Origin: Symsagittifera roscoffensis
Lineage: Eukaryota; Xenacoelomorpha; Acoela; Convolutidae
Length of the DNA: 64,000 nt
Reading direction: 5' to 3'
Assembly (NCBI RefSeq): GCF_963678635.1
Contig: NC_087064.1
Coordinates: 50,019,346 to 50,083,345, forward strand
Each line of letters opens with the position of its first letter. Position 1 is the first letter of the stretch. The position numbers were made by a program, and so were the translations under genes. The notes under the pieces were generated by a model. It worked only from the letters and a program-made list of their open reading frames with translations, did no database searches and was not told where the DNA came from. This document shows, in pieces, positions 32,498 to 44,500 of the stretch.

Positions 32498-32690
32498 CAT
32501 GGGGGCATGTCTCTTAACATGAGGGTCAAGCTTTCGAATCCTGCTTCGGTCACGGCTGGAGAGGTCCCAGTGTCATCCGCCTCCTCAAGGGGGGACCGGC
32601 TGCGGCAAAATGGATGAAATCTCCCTCCCCACGGTTGGCCCTGCACTGAGCTGTCCGGGGGCTAATAATATAATATACACACCCCCTCAG
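32498..32690 (+). mobile_element. SINE-like segment with tRNA-type B box
   Basis: A GC-richer island in AT-rich DNA. CTTTCGAATCC (32,531-32,541) matches the pol III B-box consensus GGTTCGANTCC at nine of eleven positions. It is followed by a unique-looking body with CGGCTGCGGCAAAATGG and CTGAGCTGTCCGGGGGC, and an AT-rich tail (TAATAATATAATATA). A clear A box was not found and there is only one copy in the window, so the call is tentative. Confidence 0.35.
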
Positions 32691-33130
32691 ACTCCAGACT
32701 ATTTACTCACAGTAAATGTGGAAAGTGGGAGGGGGTTGACGCGCGGTGCAATGGGGGTTTTACTAAACGTGGTGGAGGTCTACACGGATGGTTGAATCTA
32801 AACGAGGAGTTTTATTAACGAGGAGTTTTATGATGGTTGGATCTACGCAGGGTTTTAATAAATGTGGGGGGGGGGGGGGTCTACACGGATGATTGGATCT
32901 ACCTACACGGGGGGTCTACACGAGGAGGTTAAAGCGCATGTAAACACGGGGGAATTTATGGGTGGGCGGGGGGGGGTGGTGTTGGTAAACGGGGAGATGT
33001 AAGCGAGGAGTAAGCGAGGGATGTAAACGTGGGGTGGATGGGGGGGGGGGGTTTAACGTGATTGGTATAAAAGTGGGGGGGGGGGGGGGTTAAACGTGGG
33101 GGGGGGGGTGAGGGAGTTGCAAACGGGGGA
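32691..33130 (+). repeat. G-tract-rich degenerate repeat
   Basis: Degenerate units containing TCTACACGG, AACGAGGAG and AAACGTGGGG, with pure G runs of about 14 (32,866-32,879) and 15 (33,075-33,089) and several of 7-10. The G-rich strand is the plus strand throughout, so it has strong potential for G-quadruplexes. Gene content is nil. Confidence 0.7.
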
Positions 33131-33570
33131 GCGAACAGAGTTGCAGAGTTGTTGTAAATTAGTTGTGTGTCTTACACGATTTTTAGCATCACACAATACA
33201 ATAAACTGTAAGCTGTCGGATAAGTTTACACAATAAAGTTTTATAGAGCATGCATGAGTGAAAACGAGAACTTAAAAAATGTACGGATTTTTGTTTTATC
33301 CGATGCAAAGGGTTTTAAGCAGTAAACAACCGTTAAGGTTTGAATCTACTGCATTGTGTTTGAAAATTACAAAAAAATTTAGAAAAAAATGATTATAACT
33401 TATTATAAATGATTATAATCAATTATAATTGATTAAAATTGAATGAAATTGAATTTATGGTTTCGGTAAACTTTAATTTAAAATCTATTTTAGATCGATA
33501 ATAATCGCTTACTTTTGATTCTTATTGAGAGTGAATGTTAAAATCCAATCACTTATTATCCATCAAACTC
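33131..33570. other. No gene seen
   Basis: AT-rich sequence that includes another short cluster of GATTATAAT-type words (33,390-33,500). Confidence 0.4.
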
Positions 33571-33769
33571 TTACGAGGCCAAACTGAACACTGGATAGGC
33601 GCACAATTTTGTGTCTGTATGTTCCTGGATTCCAGAGACAAGTCTTTGAACATGTTAAAATTTTGTCGGAACGATCAAAGGAAAAAAAAAGAAAAAAAGA
33701 AGAACAAAAGGAGCGTCCTTGATGGGGAATCCGCTTACAATGCACAAAATACACAGTTTGGCCTCGCAA
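33571..33769 (-). mobile_element. 199-bp TIR element (MITE), copy 2
   Basis: Reverse-orientation copy of 28,743-28,939. One end is intact (TTACGAGGCCAAACTG) and the other has one change in its terminal bases (CTCGCAA instead of CTCGTAA). The two copies form an inverted pair about 4.6 kb apart. Confidence 0.8.
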
Positions 33770-34670
33770 TGTTAATTATAATTGATTATTGTTTCTACGC
33801 ATGATACGACAATTTGTTGTTTTAATTTCAACTCTAGTGAGCTTAACAAATTATGTGAACAGCATTCAAACAAAGTATGAGCTAATAAACTTTATTGATC
33901 AAATTTTTGACATAATTTACAGAAAAACTATTATTTGTTACCGCTTGATTTCAAAAACTAGATGAATTAATTCTATAAAAACAAAAAAATTTCTTTTCTG
34001 AAACTTAGTTCGAAACTTACAAATTATAGCAACAGCCTCAAACGATTCACTTACAAAAACGGAAAATTGAACAATTAATTGAAGTTTTCGAAAAACTGTT
34101 AAAACTTTTTTTCATCCGAATTTAAGCTCGCAGTTTTTTGTGGCCGCATTCAAATTCGATTTCCCTAATGTTTTTTTTGGAGCTCAGAAAAACACATGTG
34201 AAATTTTTTTTAAAGGCTATCTTGCGAGATAAACCTCATTTGCAAGTATTATGCAAGATCTTGAAAGATAACCTTCCTCCATCGACTAGGGTTGTAAGAT
34301 GAAATGAAAACCATGAAAATACATTACAAAATCTTATAACCTCTGGTTTTCTTCAATGAATTATCTGATTATGCCCTTGATTAGTGATCAAACAGAAAAA
34401 ATGATTAGCTAACCTGAAAAAAACTGTCAATTTTTTTGAATTTTTTTTTCTAGTCTAGCATTTAACACCCTTTTTACTTAGTTTGCATCTATTTAAAAAG
34501 TTTTTGGAACTCTAAAAATTCTTCCGCTTAGTTAATAATCAAAAATGCAATGAAAAAATAGGAGCTTTTTTTGGTTTTTTAAAAAGAAAGCTGAGCCAGG
34601 CCAGTCCAAAAAGTCAGCCGTAAATTTTTTGACTCTTTTTAAATGGGTGTAGAAAATGGGGAAAATGTTC
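33770..34670. other. AT-rich left flank of the satellite, no gene seen
   Basis: Unique-looking AT-rich DNA up to a sharp junction at about 34,671, where satellite monomers start within the word GTTAAATAAGCAACGCC. No open frame or motif was recognised. Confidence 0.45.
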
Positions 34671-35053
34671 GTTAAATAAGCAACGCCCTCAGCCATGCCT
34701 TGCCTCACTATACCCTGCCACAGCTTTGCTATCCCGTGGGTAGAGTAGGTAATACAGCAAAGCCCTCAGCGATACCTTGCCTCACTATACCGTGCCCCAG
34801 TTTTGCCATCCCGTGGACAGAGTACATAATTAATTACGCCCTCAGCGATACCTTGCCTCACGATACCGTGCCCCAGTTTTGTTATCCCGTGGGCAGAGTA
34901 GTTAAATTGGCAACGCCCTCTACCATACCTTGACTCACTTTACCATGCCCCAGTTTTGCCACCCTGTGGGCAGAATTATTAAATTAGCAGTCCCTTAGCC
35001 ATACCTTGCCTCACTATACCGTGCCCCAGTTTTGCACTCCGGTGGGCAGAGTA

Positions 35054-36345
35054 GAAAAATTAGCATCGCCCTGAGCCATACCTTGCCTCACTATACCCTG
35101 CCCCAGTTTTGCCATACCGTGGGCAGAGTAGTTAATACAGCAAAGCCCTCAGCGATGCCTTGACTCACTTTACCATGCCCCAGTTTTGCCATCCTGTGCG
35201 CAGAATTATTAAATTAGCAGTCGCTTAGCCATACCTTGCCTCACTATACCCTGCCCCAGTTTTGCCATACCGTGGGCAGAGTAGTTAATACAGCAAAGCC
35301 TTCAGCGATGCCTTGACTCACTTTACCATGCCCCAGTTTTGCCATCTTGTGGGCAGAATTATTAAATTAGCAGTCCCTTAGCCATACCTTGCCTCACTAT
35401 ACCCTGCCCCAGTTTTGCCATACCGTGGGCAGAGTAGTTAATACAGCAAAGCCCTCAGCGATGCCTTGACTCACTTTACCATGCCCCAGTTTTGCCATCC
35501 TGTGGGCAGAATTATTAAATTAGCAGTCCCTTAGCCATACCTTGCCTCACTATACCCTGCCCCAGTTTTGCCATACCGTGGGCAGAGTAGTTAATACAGC
35601 AAAGCCCTCAGCGATGCCTTGACTCACTTTACCATGCCCCAGTTTTGCCATCCTGTGGGCAGAATTATTAAATTAGCAGTCCCTTAGCCATACCTTGTCT
35701 CACTATACCCTGCCCCAGTTTTGCCATACCGTGGGCAGAGTAGTTAATACAGCAAAGCCCTCAGCGATGCCTTGACTCACTTTACCATGCCCCAGTTTTG
35801 CCATCCTGTGGGCAGAATTATTAAATTATCAGTCCCTTAGCCATACCTTGCCTCACTATACCCTGCCCCAGTTTTGCCATACCGTGGGCAGAGTAGTTAA
35901 TACAGCAAAGCCCTCAGCGATGCCTTGACTCACTTTACCATGCCCCAGTTTTGCCATCCTGTGGGCAGAATTATTAAATTAGCAGTCCCTTAGCCATACC
36001 TTGCCTCACTATACCCTGCCCCAGTTTTGCCATACCGTGAGCAGAGTAGTTAATACAGCAAAGCCCTCAGCGATGCCTTGACTCACTTTACCATGCCCCA
36101 GTTTTGCCATCCTGTGGGCAGAATTATTAAATTAGCAGTCCCTTAGCCATACCTTGCCTCACTATACCCTGCCCCAGTTTTGCCATACCGTGGGCAGAGT
36201 AGTTAATACAGCAAAGCCCTCAGCGATGCCTTGACTCACTTTACCATGCCCCAGTTTTGCCATCCTGTGGGCAGAATTATTAGATTAGCAGTCCCTTAGC
36301 CATACCTTGCCTCACTATACCCTGCCCCAGTTTTGCCATCCCGTT
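35054..36345. repeat. Homogenised 153-bp dimer block
   Basis: Eight consecutive copies of a two-monomer unit (77 + 76 bp) with a period of exactly 153 bp: the word GTTAATACAG starts at 35,131, 35,284, 35,437, 35,590, 35,743, 35,896, 36,049 and 36,202. Copies differ by only an occasional base, so this sub-array has been amplified or homogenised recently. Confidence 0.95.
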
Positions 36346-39300
36346 GACAGAGTAGTTAAGTTAATAGTGCCCTCAGCGATATCTTGTCTCACGAATCTGT
36401 GCCCCAGTTTTGTTATCCCGTGGGCAGAGTAGTTAAATAAGCAACGTCCTCATCCATACCTTGCCTCACCATACCGTGCCCCAGTTTTGCCATACCGTGG
36501 GCAGAGTAGGTAATACAGCAAAGCCCTCAGCAATACCTTGCCTCACAATACCGAGCCCCAGTTTTGCCATCCCGTGGGCAGAGTTTTTAAATCAGCAACG
36601 CCCTCAGCGATACCTTGCCTCACTATAACGTGCCCCAGTTTTGCAAACCGGGGAGCAGAGTAGAAAAATTAGGAACACCCGCAATGATACCTTGCTTCAC
36701 AATACCGTTCCCCAGTTTTGTTATACCGTGGTCAGAGTAGTTAAATTGGCAACGCCCTCTGCGATATCTTGCCTCACTATACCGTGCCCCAGTTTTGCGA
36801 TCCCGTGGGCAGAGTAGTTAAAATAGCAACGCCGTCAGCCATACCTTGCCTCACTATACCCTGCCCCATTTTTGCCAGCCCGTGGGCAGAGAAGTTAAAA
36901 TAGCAAACCCCTTAGAAATACCTTGCTTCATTGTATAGTGCCTTAAGTTTGCGACTGCGTGGGCAGAGTTGTTAAATTATCAACCCCTTAGAGATACCTT
37001 GCCTCACTATGCTGTACCCCAGTTTTGCGATACCGTGGGCAGATTAGTTAAATTAGCAACGCCCTCAGACATGACTTGCCTCACTAAACCCTGTCGCATT
37101 TTTGCCATCCCGGGTGCTGCAGAGTAATTAAATTAGCAACGCTTACAGCCAATATCCGCAATCGCTATAACCTGCCCCAGTTTTGCCATTCCCTCGGGCG
37201 GAGTAGTTATATCAGCAACGCCCTCAGCGATAACTTGTCTCACTATACCGTGTCCCAGTTTGGCCATCCCGTGGGCAGAGTAATTAAATAAGCAACGCCC
37301 TCAGCCGTACCTTGCCTCGCTATACCCTGACCCAAGTTTTGCATTTCCTGTGGCCAAGAAGTTATATTAGCAACGTCCTCAGCCAAACCTTGCCTCACTA
37401 TGCTCTGCCACTGTTTTGCCATCCCGTGGGCAGTGTGATTAAATTAGCAACGCCCTCAGCCAGACCTTGACTCACTATTTCGTGCCTCAGTTTCGCCAAC
37501 ACTTGGGCAAAGTAATTAAATTAGCATTCCCTTAGCCATACCTTGCCTCACTATACCGTGCCCCAGTATTGCAATTCCTGTGGGCAGAGTAGTTATTATA
37601 GCAACGCCCTCAGCCAAACCTTGCCTCACGATACCGTGCCCCAGTTTTGTTATCCCGTGGGCAGAGTAGTTAAATTGGCAACGCCCTCTGCCATACCTTG
37701 ACTCACTTTACCATGCCCCAGTTTTGCCATCCTGTGGGCAGAATTATTAAATTAGCAGTCCCTTAGCCATACCTTGCCTCACTATACCGTGCCCCAGTTT
37801 TGCTATTCCTGTGGGCAGAGTAGTTATTATAGCAACGCCCTCAGCCAAACCTTGCCTCACTAAGCTCTACCCCTGTTTTGCAATCCCCTGGGCAGAGTAA
37901 TTAAATTAGCAACGCCCTCAGCCAGACCTTGACTCACTATTTCGTGCCTCAGTTTTGCCAACACTTGGGCAAAGTAATTAAATTAGCAACGCCCTCAGCG
38001 ATACCTTGTCTCATTATACCGTGCCGCAAGTTGTGCAATTACTGTGGGCAGAGTAGTTATATTAGCAACGCCGACAGCCATACCTTGCCTCACTATACTC
38101 TGCCCCTGTTTTGCAACCCCGTGGGCAGAGTAATTAAACTGGGAACGCCCTCAGCCACACCTTCCCTCACAATAACCTGCCCCAGTTTTGCCATACCGTG
38201 GGCAGAGTAGTTAACATAGCAACGCCCTCAGCGATATCTTGCTTCAATATACTCTGCCCCTGTTTTGCAACCCCGTGGGCAGAGTAATTAAATTACCAAC
38301 ACCCGCAGCGATACCTTGCCTCACAATACCGTTCCCCAGTTTTGTTGTCCCGTGGGCAGAGTAGTTAAATTGGCAACGCCCTCTGCCAAACCTTGACTCA
38401 CTTTACCGTGCCCCAGTTTTGCCATCCCGTGAACAGAGTAGTTAACATAATAACGCCCTCAGCGATATCTTGCCTCACAATACCGTGCACCAGTTTTGTT
38501 ATCCCGTGGGCAGAGTAGTTAAATTGGCAACGCCCTCTGCCATACCTTGACTCACTTTACCGTGCCCCAGTTTTGCCACCCTGTGGGCAGAATTGTTAAA
38601 TTAGCAGCGCCCTTAGCCATACCTTGCCTCACTATACCGTGCACCAGTTTTGCAATCCCGTGGGCAGAGTAGATAAATTAGCATCGCCCTGAGCCATACC
38701 GTGCCTCACTATACCCTACCCCAGTTTTGCTCTCCCGTGGGCAGAGAAGTTAAAATAGCGACCCCCTTAGTGATACCTTGCCTCATTATACCGTGCCTTA
38801 GTTTTGCGATCGCGATGGCAGAGTAGTTAAGTTATCAACCCCTTAGAGATACCTTGCCTCTCCATGCTGTACCCGTGGACAGATCCCGTGGGCAAAGTAG
38901 TTAAATTAGCAACGCCGACAGCCATACCTTGCCTCACTATACTCTGCCCCTGTTTTGCCATACCGCGGGCAGAGTAGTTAACATAGCAACGCCCTCAGCG
39001 ATATCTTGCTTCAATATATTCTGCCCCTGTTTTGCAACCCCGTGGGCAGAGTAATTAAACTGGGAACGCCCTCAGCCACACCTTCCCTCACTATAACCTG
39101 CCCCAGTTTTGCCATACCGTGGGCAGAGTAGTTAAATTAACAACACCCGCAGCGATACCTTGCCTCACAATACCGTTCCCCAGTTTTGTTGTCCCGTGGG
39201 CAGAGTAGTTAAATTGGCAACGCCCTCTGCCAAACCTTGACTCACTTTACCGTGCCCCAGTTTTGCCATCCCGTGAACAGAGTAGTTAACATAATAATGC

Positions 39301-39974
39301 CCTCAGCGATATCTTGCCTCACAATACCGTGCACCAGTTTTGTTATCCCATGGGCAGAGTATTTAAATTGGCAACGCCCTCTGCCATACCTTGACTCACT
39401 TTACCGTGCCCCAGTTTTGCCATCCTAAGGGCAGAATTGTTAAATTAGCAGCGCCCTTAGCCATAACTTGCCTCACTATACCCTGCCCCAGTTTTGCTCT
39501 CCCGTGGGCAGAGAAGTTAAAATAGCAACCCCCTTAGTGATACCTTGCCTCATTATACCGTGCCTTAGTTTTGCGATCGCGAGGGCAGAGTAGTTAAGTT
39601 ATCAACCCCTTAGAGATCTTGCCTCACTATGCTGTACCCCGTGGGCAGATCCCGTGGGCAGAGTAGTTAAATTAGCAACTCCCTCAACCGTACCTTGCCT
39701 CACTATACCCTGCCTCATTTTTGCCATCCCGTGGTCAGAGAAGTTAAAATAGCAACCCCCTTAGCGATACCTTGCCTCACTATTCTGTACCCCAGTTTTG
39801 CGATCCCGGGCTTAGAGTAATTAAATTAGCAACGCTTTCAGTCAAACCTTGCCTCGCTATACCCTGCCCCAGTTTTGCCTTTCCCTTGGGAGGAGTAGTT
39901 AAATCAGCAACGCCCTCAGCGATAAATTGTCTCACTATACCGTGTCTCAGTTTTGCCATCCTGTGGGCAGAGTA
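36346..39974. repeat. Diverged satellite sector with about 0.84-0.92 kb duplications
   Basis: More heterogeneous monomers. Similar strings of monomers recur with a shift of roughly 11-12 monomers: ACTGGGAACGCCCTCAGCC near 38,137 and 39,058, and CACCCGCAGCGATACC near 38,300 and 39,145. A broken monomer near 38,870 recurs near 39,637 (CTGTACCC followed directly by a second GTGG). Confidence 0.75.
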
Positions 39975-41596
39975 ATTAAATCAGCGACGCCCTCAGCCGT
40001 ACCTTGCCTCGCTATAACCTGCCCCAAGTTGTGCAATTCCTATGGGCAGAGTAGTTATATTAGCAACACCCTCAGGCAAACCTTGCCTCACTGTGCTCTA
40101 CCCCTGTTTCGCCACCCCGTTGGCAGAGTAGTTAAGTTAGCAACGATCTCAGCCAGACCTTGACTCACTATTTCGTGCCTCATTATTGCCATCACATTGG
40201 CAAAGTAATTAAAGTAGCAACGCCCTCAGCAATACCTTGCCTCACTATACCGTGCCGCAAGTTGTGCAATTCCTGTGGGCAGAGTAGTTATATTAGCAAC
40301 GCCGACAGCCATACCTTGCCTCAATATACTCTGCCTCTGTTTTGCCTCCCCGTGGGCAGAGATATTAAACTAGCAACGCCCTCAGCCACACCTTGCCTCA
40401 CCATATGCTGCCCCAGTTTTGCCATACCGTGGGCAAGAGTAATCATTATAACGACGACCTCAGCGATACCTTGCCTCACTATACCGTGCCCAAGTTTTGC
40501 AATCCCGTGGGCAGAGTAATTAAATAAGCAACATCCTCAACCGAACCTTGCTTCGCTATACCCTGCCGCAAGTTTTGCATTTCCTTGCAGAGTAGTTTCA
40601 ATAGCAATGCCCTCAGCGATAACTTGCCTCACTATGCTGTGCCCCAGTTTTGCCATCCCGTGGCAGAGTAGTTAAATTAGAATTGCCCGCAGCGGTACGT
40701 TGCCTCACTAAAATGTGCCCCAGTTTTGCCATCACGGGTGCAGAGTAAATAAATTAGCAACGCTTCCAGCCAAACCTTGCCTCGCTATACCCTGCCCCAG
40801 TTTTGCCATTACCTCGGGCGGAGTAGTTAAATCAGCAACGCCCTCAGCGATGGCTTGTCTCACTATACTGTGTCCCAGTTTTGCCATCACGTGTGCAGAG
40901 TAATTAAATAAGCAACGCCCTCAGCCGTACCTTGCCTCGCTATACCCTGCCCCGAGTTTTGCAATTCCTGTGGGCAGAGTAGTTTAATTATCAACGCCCT
41001 CAGCCAAAACTTGCCTCACTGTGCTCTACCCCTGTTTTGTCATCCCTTGGGCAGAGTATTTAAATTAGCAACGCCCTCAGCCAGACCTTGACTCACTATT
41101 TTGTACCGCAAGTTGTGCAATTCCTGTGTGCAGAGTAGTTATATTAGCAACGCCCTCAGCCACACCTTGCCTCACTATACCTGCCCCAGTTTTGCCATAC
41201 CGTGGGCAGAGTAGTTATTATAGCAACACCCTCAGCGATATCTTGCCTCACTATACCGTGCCCCAATTTTGCCATCCCCTGGACAAAGTATTTAACTTAA
41301 AAACGCTCTCAGCGATACCTTACCTCACTAAACCCTGCCCCATTTTTGCCATCCCGGGTGCAGAGTAAATAAATTAGCAACGCTTCCAGCCAAACCTTGC
41401 CTCGCTTTACCCTGCCCCAGTTTTGCCATTACCTCGGGCGGAGTAGTTAAATCACCAACGCCCTCAGCGATAGCTTGTCTCGCTATACTGTGTCCCAGTT
41501 GTGCCATCACGTGAGCAGAGTAATAAAATAAGCAACGCTCTCAGCCGTACCTGGCCTCGCTATACCCTGCCCCAAGTTTATAATTCCTGTGGGATT

Positions 41597-44500
41597 TAAA
41601 CTAGCAAGGCCCTCAGCCACACCTTGCCTCACTATACCTGCCCCAGTTTTGCCATACCGTGGGCAGAGTAGTTAATATAGCAACGCCCTCAGCGATATCT
41701 TGCCTCACTATACCGTGCCCCAGTTTTGCCATCCCGTGGGCAGAGTAGTTAAATTAGAAACGCCCACAGCGATACGTTGCCTCACTAAGACTTGCCCCAG
41801 TTTTGCAATCCCGTGGGCAGAGTAATTGAATAAGCAACGCCCTCAGCCGAGCCTTGCTTCGCTATACCCTGCCCCAAGTTTTAGAATTCCTGTGGGCAGA
41901 GTAGTTATAATAGCAATGCCCTCAGCGATACCTTGGCTCACTATGATGTGCCTCAGTTTTGCGATCCCGTGTGCAGAGTAGTTAAACTAGCAACGCCCTT
42001 AGCCAGATGTTGCCTACTATGCTGTCCCCCAATTTTGCGATCCCGTGGGCAGAGTAGTTAAATTAGCAATGCCCTCAGCCAAACCTTGCCTCGCTATACC
42101 CTACCCCAGTTTTGCCATTCCTTTGGCGAGTTAGTTAAAGCAGCAACGCCCTCAGCGATACCTTGCCTCACTAAACCGAGCCCCAGTTTTGCAATCCCGC
42201 GGGCAGAGCAATTGAATTAGCATCGCCCTCAGCCGAACCTTGCTTCGCTCTATCCTGCCTCAAGTTTTGCAATTCCTGTGGGCAGAGTAGTTATAATAGC
42301 AATGCCCTCAGCGATACCTTGGCTCACTAAGCTGTGCCTCAGTTTTGCGATCCCGTGGGCAGATAGTTAAATTAACAACGCCCTTAGCCAGATCTTGCCT
42401 ACTATGCAGTGCCCCAGTTTTGCGATCACGTGGGCAGAGTCATTAAATAAGCAACGCCCGCAGCCGAACCTTGCCTCGCTATACCCTGACCCAAATTTGC
42501 AATTCCTGTGGGCAGAGAAGTTATATTAGCAACGCCCTCAGTCAAACCTTGCCTCACTATGCTCTGCCCCTGTTTTGCCATCCCGTGGGCAGAGTATTTA
42601 AATTAGCAACGCCCCCAGCCATACTTGACTCACTATTTCGTGCCTCAGTTTTGCTATCCGTGGGCAGCGTAGTTAAATTAGCAACGGGCTCAGTGATACC
42701 TTGCCTCACTATACCCTGACAAGTTTTGTCATCCCATCGGCAGAGTAATTAAAATAGCAACACCCTAAGCCAAACCTTGCCTCGCTATACACTTCCCCAG
42801 TTTTGCCATTCCTTGCGCGGAGTAGTTGAACCAGCAACGCACTCAGCGATACCTCGCCTCACTATACCATGTCCCAGTTTTGCCATCCCGTGGGCAGAGT
42901 AATTAAATTAGCAACGCCCTCAGCCGTACCTTGCCTCGCTATACCCTGCCCCAAGTTTTGCAATTCCTGTGGGCAGAGTAGTTATTATAGCAACGCCCTC
43001 AGCCAAACCTTGCCTCACTAAGCTCTACCCCTGTTTTGCAATCCCCTGGGCAGAGTAATTAAATTAGCAACGCCCTCAGCCAGACCTTGACTCACTATTT
43101 CGTGCCTCAGTTTTGCCAACACATGGGCAAAGTAATTAAATTCGCAACGCCCTCAGCGATACCTTGCTTCACTATGCACTGCCATTGTTTTGCCATCCCG
43201 TGGGCAGAGTCATTAAATAAGCAACGCCCGCAGCCGAACCTTGCCTCGCTATACCCTGACCCAAGTTTTGCAATTCCTGTGGGCAGAGAAGTTATATTAG
43301 CAACGCCCTCAGCCAAACCTTGCCTCACTATGCTCTGCGTCTGTTTTGCCATCCCGTGGGAAGAGTAATTAAATTAGCAACACCCCAGCCATACTTGACT
43401 CACTATTTCGTGCCTCAGTGTTGCTATCCGTGGGCAGCGTAGTTAAATTAGCAACGCGCTCAGTGATACTCTGCCTCACTATACGCTGACAAGTTTTGCC
43501 ATCCCATCGGCAGAGTAATTAAATTAGCAACACCCTAAACCAAACCTTGCCTTGCTATACACTTCCCCAGTTTTGCCATTCCTTGCGCGGAGTAGTTGAA
43601 CCAGCAACGCACTCAGCGATAACTTGTCTCACTATACCGTGTCCCAGTTTTGCCATCCCGTGGGCAGAGTCATAAAATAAGCAACGCCCGCAGTCGAACC
43701 TTGCCTCGCTATACCCTGCCCCAAGTTTATAATTCCTGTGGGCAGAGTAGTTTAATTAGCAACGCCCTCAGCCAAAACTTGCCTCACTGTGCTCTACCCC
43801 TGTTTTGCCATCCATTGGGCAGAGTAATTAAATCAGCAACGCCCTCAGCCAGACCTTGACTCACTATTTCGTGCCGCAAGTTGTGCAATTCCTGTGTTCA
43901 GAGTAGTTATATTAGCAACGCCGACAGCCAAACCTTGCCTCAATATACTCAGCCCCTGTTTTGCCACCCCGTGGGCAGAGTAATTAAACTAGCAAGGCCC
44001 TCAGCCACACCTTGCCTCACTATACCTGCCCCAGTTTTGCCATACCGTGGGCAGAGTAGTTAATATAGCAACGCCCTCAGCGATATCTTGCCTCACTATA
44101 CCGTGCCCCAGTTTTGCCATCCCGTGGGCAGAGTAGTTAAATTAGAAACGCCCACAGCGATACGTTGCCTCACTAAGACTTGCCCCAGTTTTGCAATCCC
44201 GTGGGCAGAGTAATTGAATAAGCAACGCCCTCAGCCGAGCCTTGCTTCGCTATACCCTGCCCCAAGTTTTGGAATTCGTGTGGGCAGAGTAGTTATAACA
44301 GCAATGCCCTCAGCGATAGCTTGGCTCACTATGCTGTGCCTCAGTTTTGCGATCCCGTGGGCAGAGTAGTTAAACTAGCAACGCCCTTAGCCAGATGTTG
44401 CCTACTATGCTGTCCCCCAATTTTGCGATCCCGTGGGCAGAGTAGTTAAATTAGCAATGCCCTCAGCCAAACCTTGCCTCGCTATACCCTACCCCAGTTT

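Noticed and set aside
32545-32580. Intact tRNA gene
   Set aside because: Only a B-box-like word is present; no A box or cloverleaf could be drawn.
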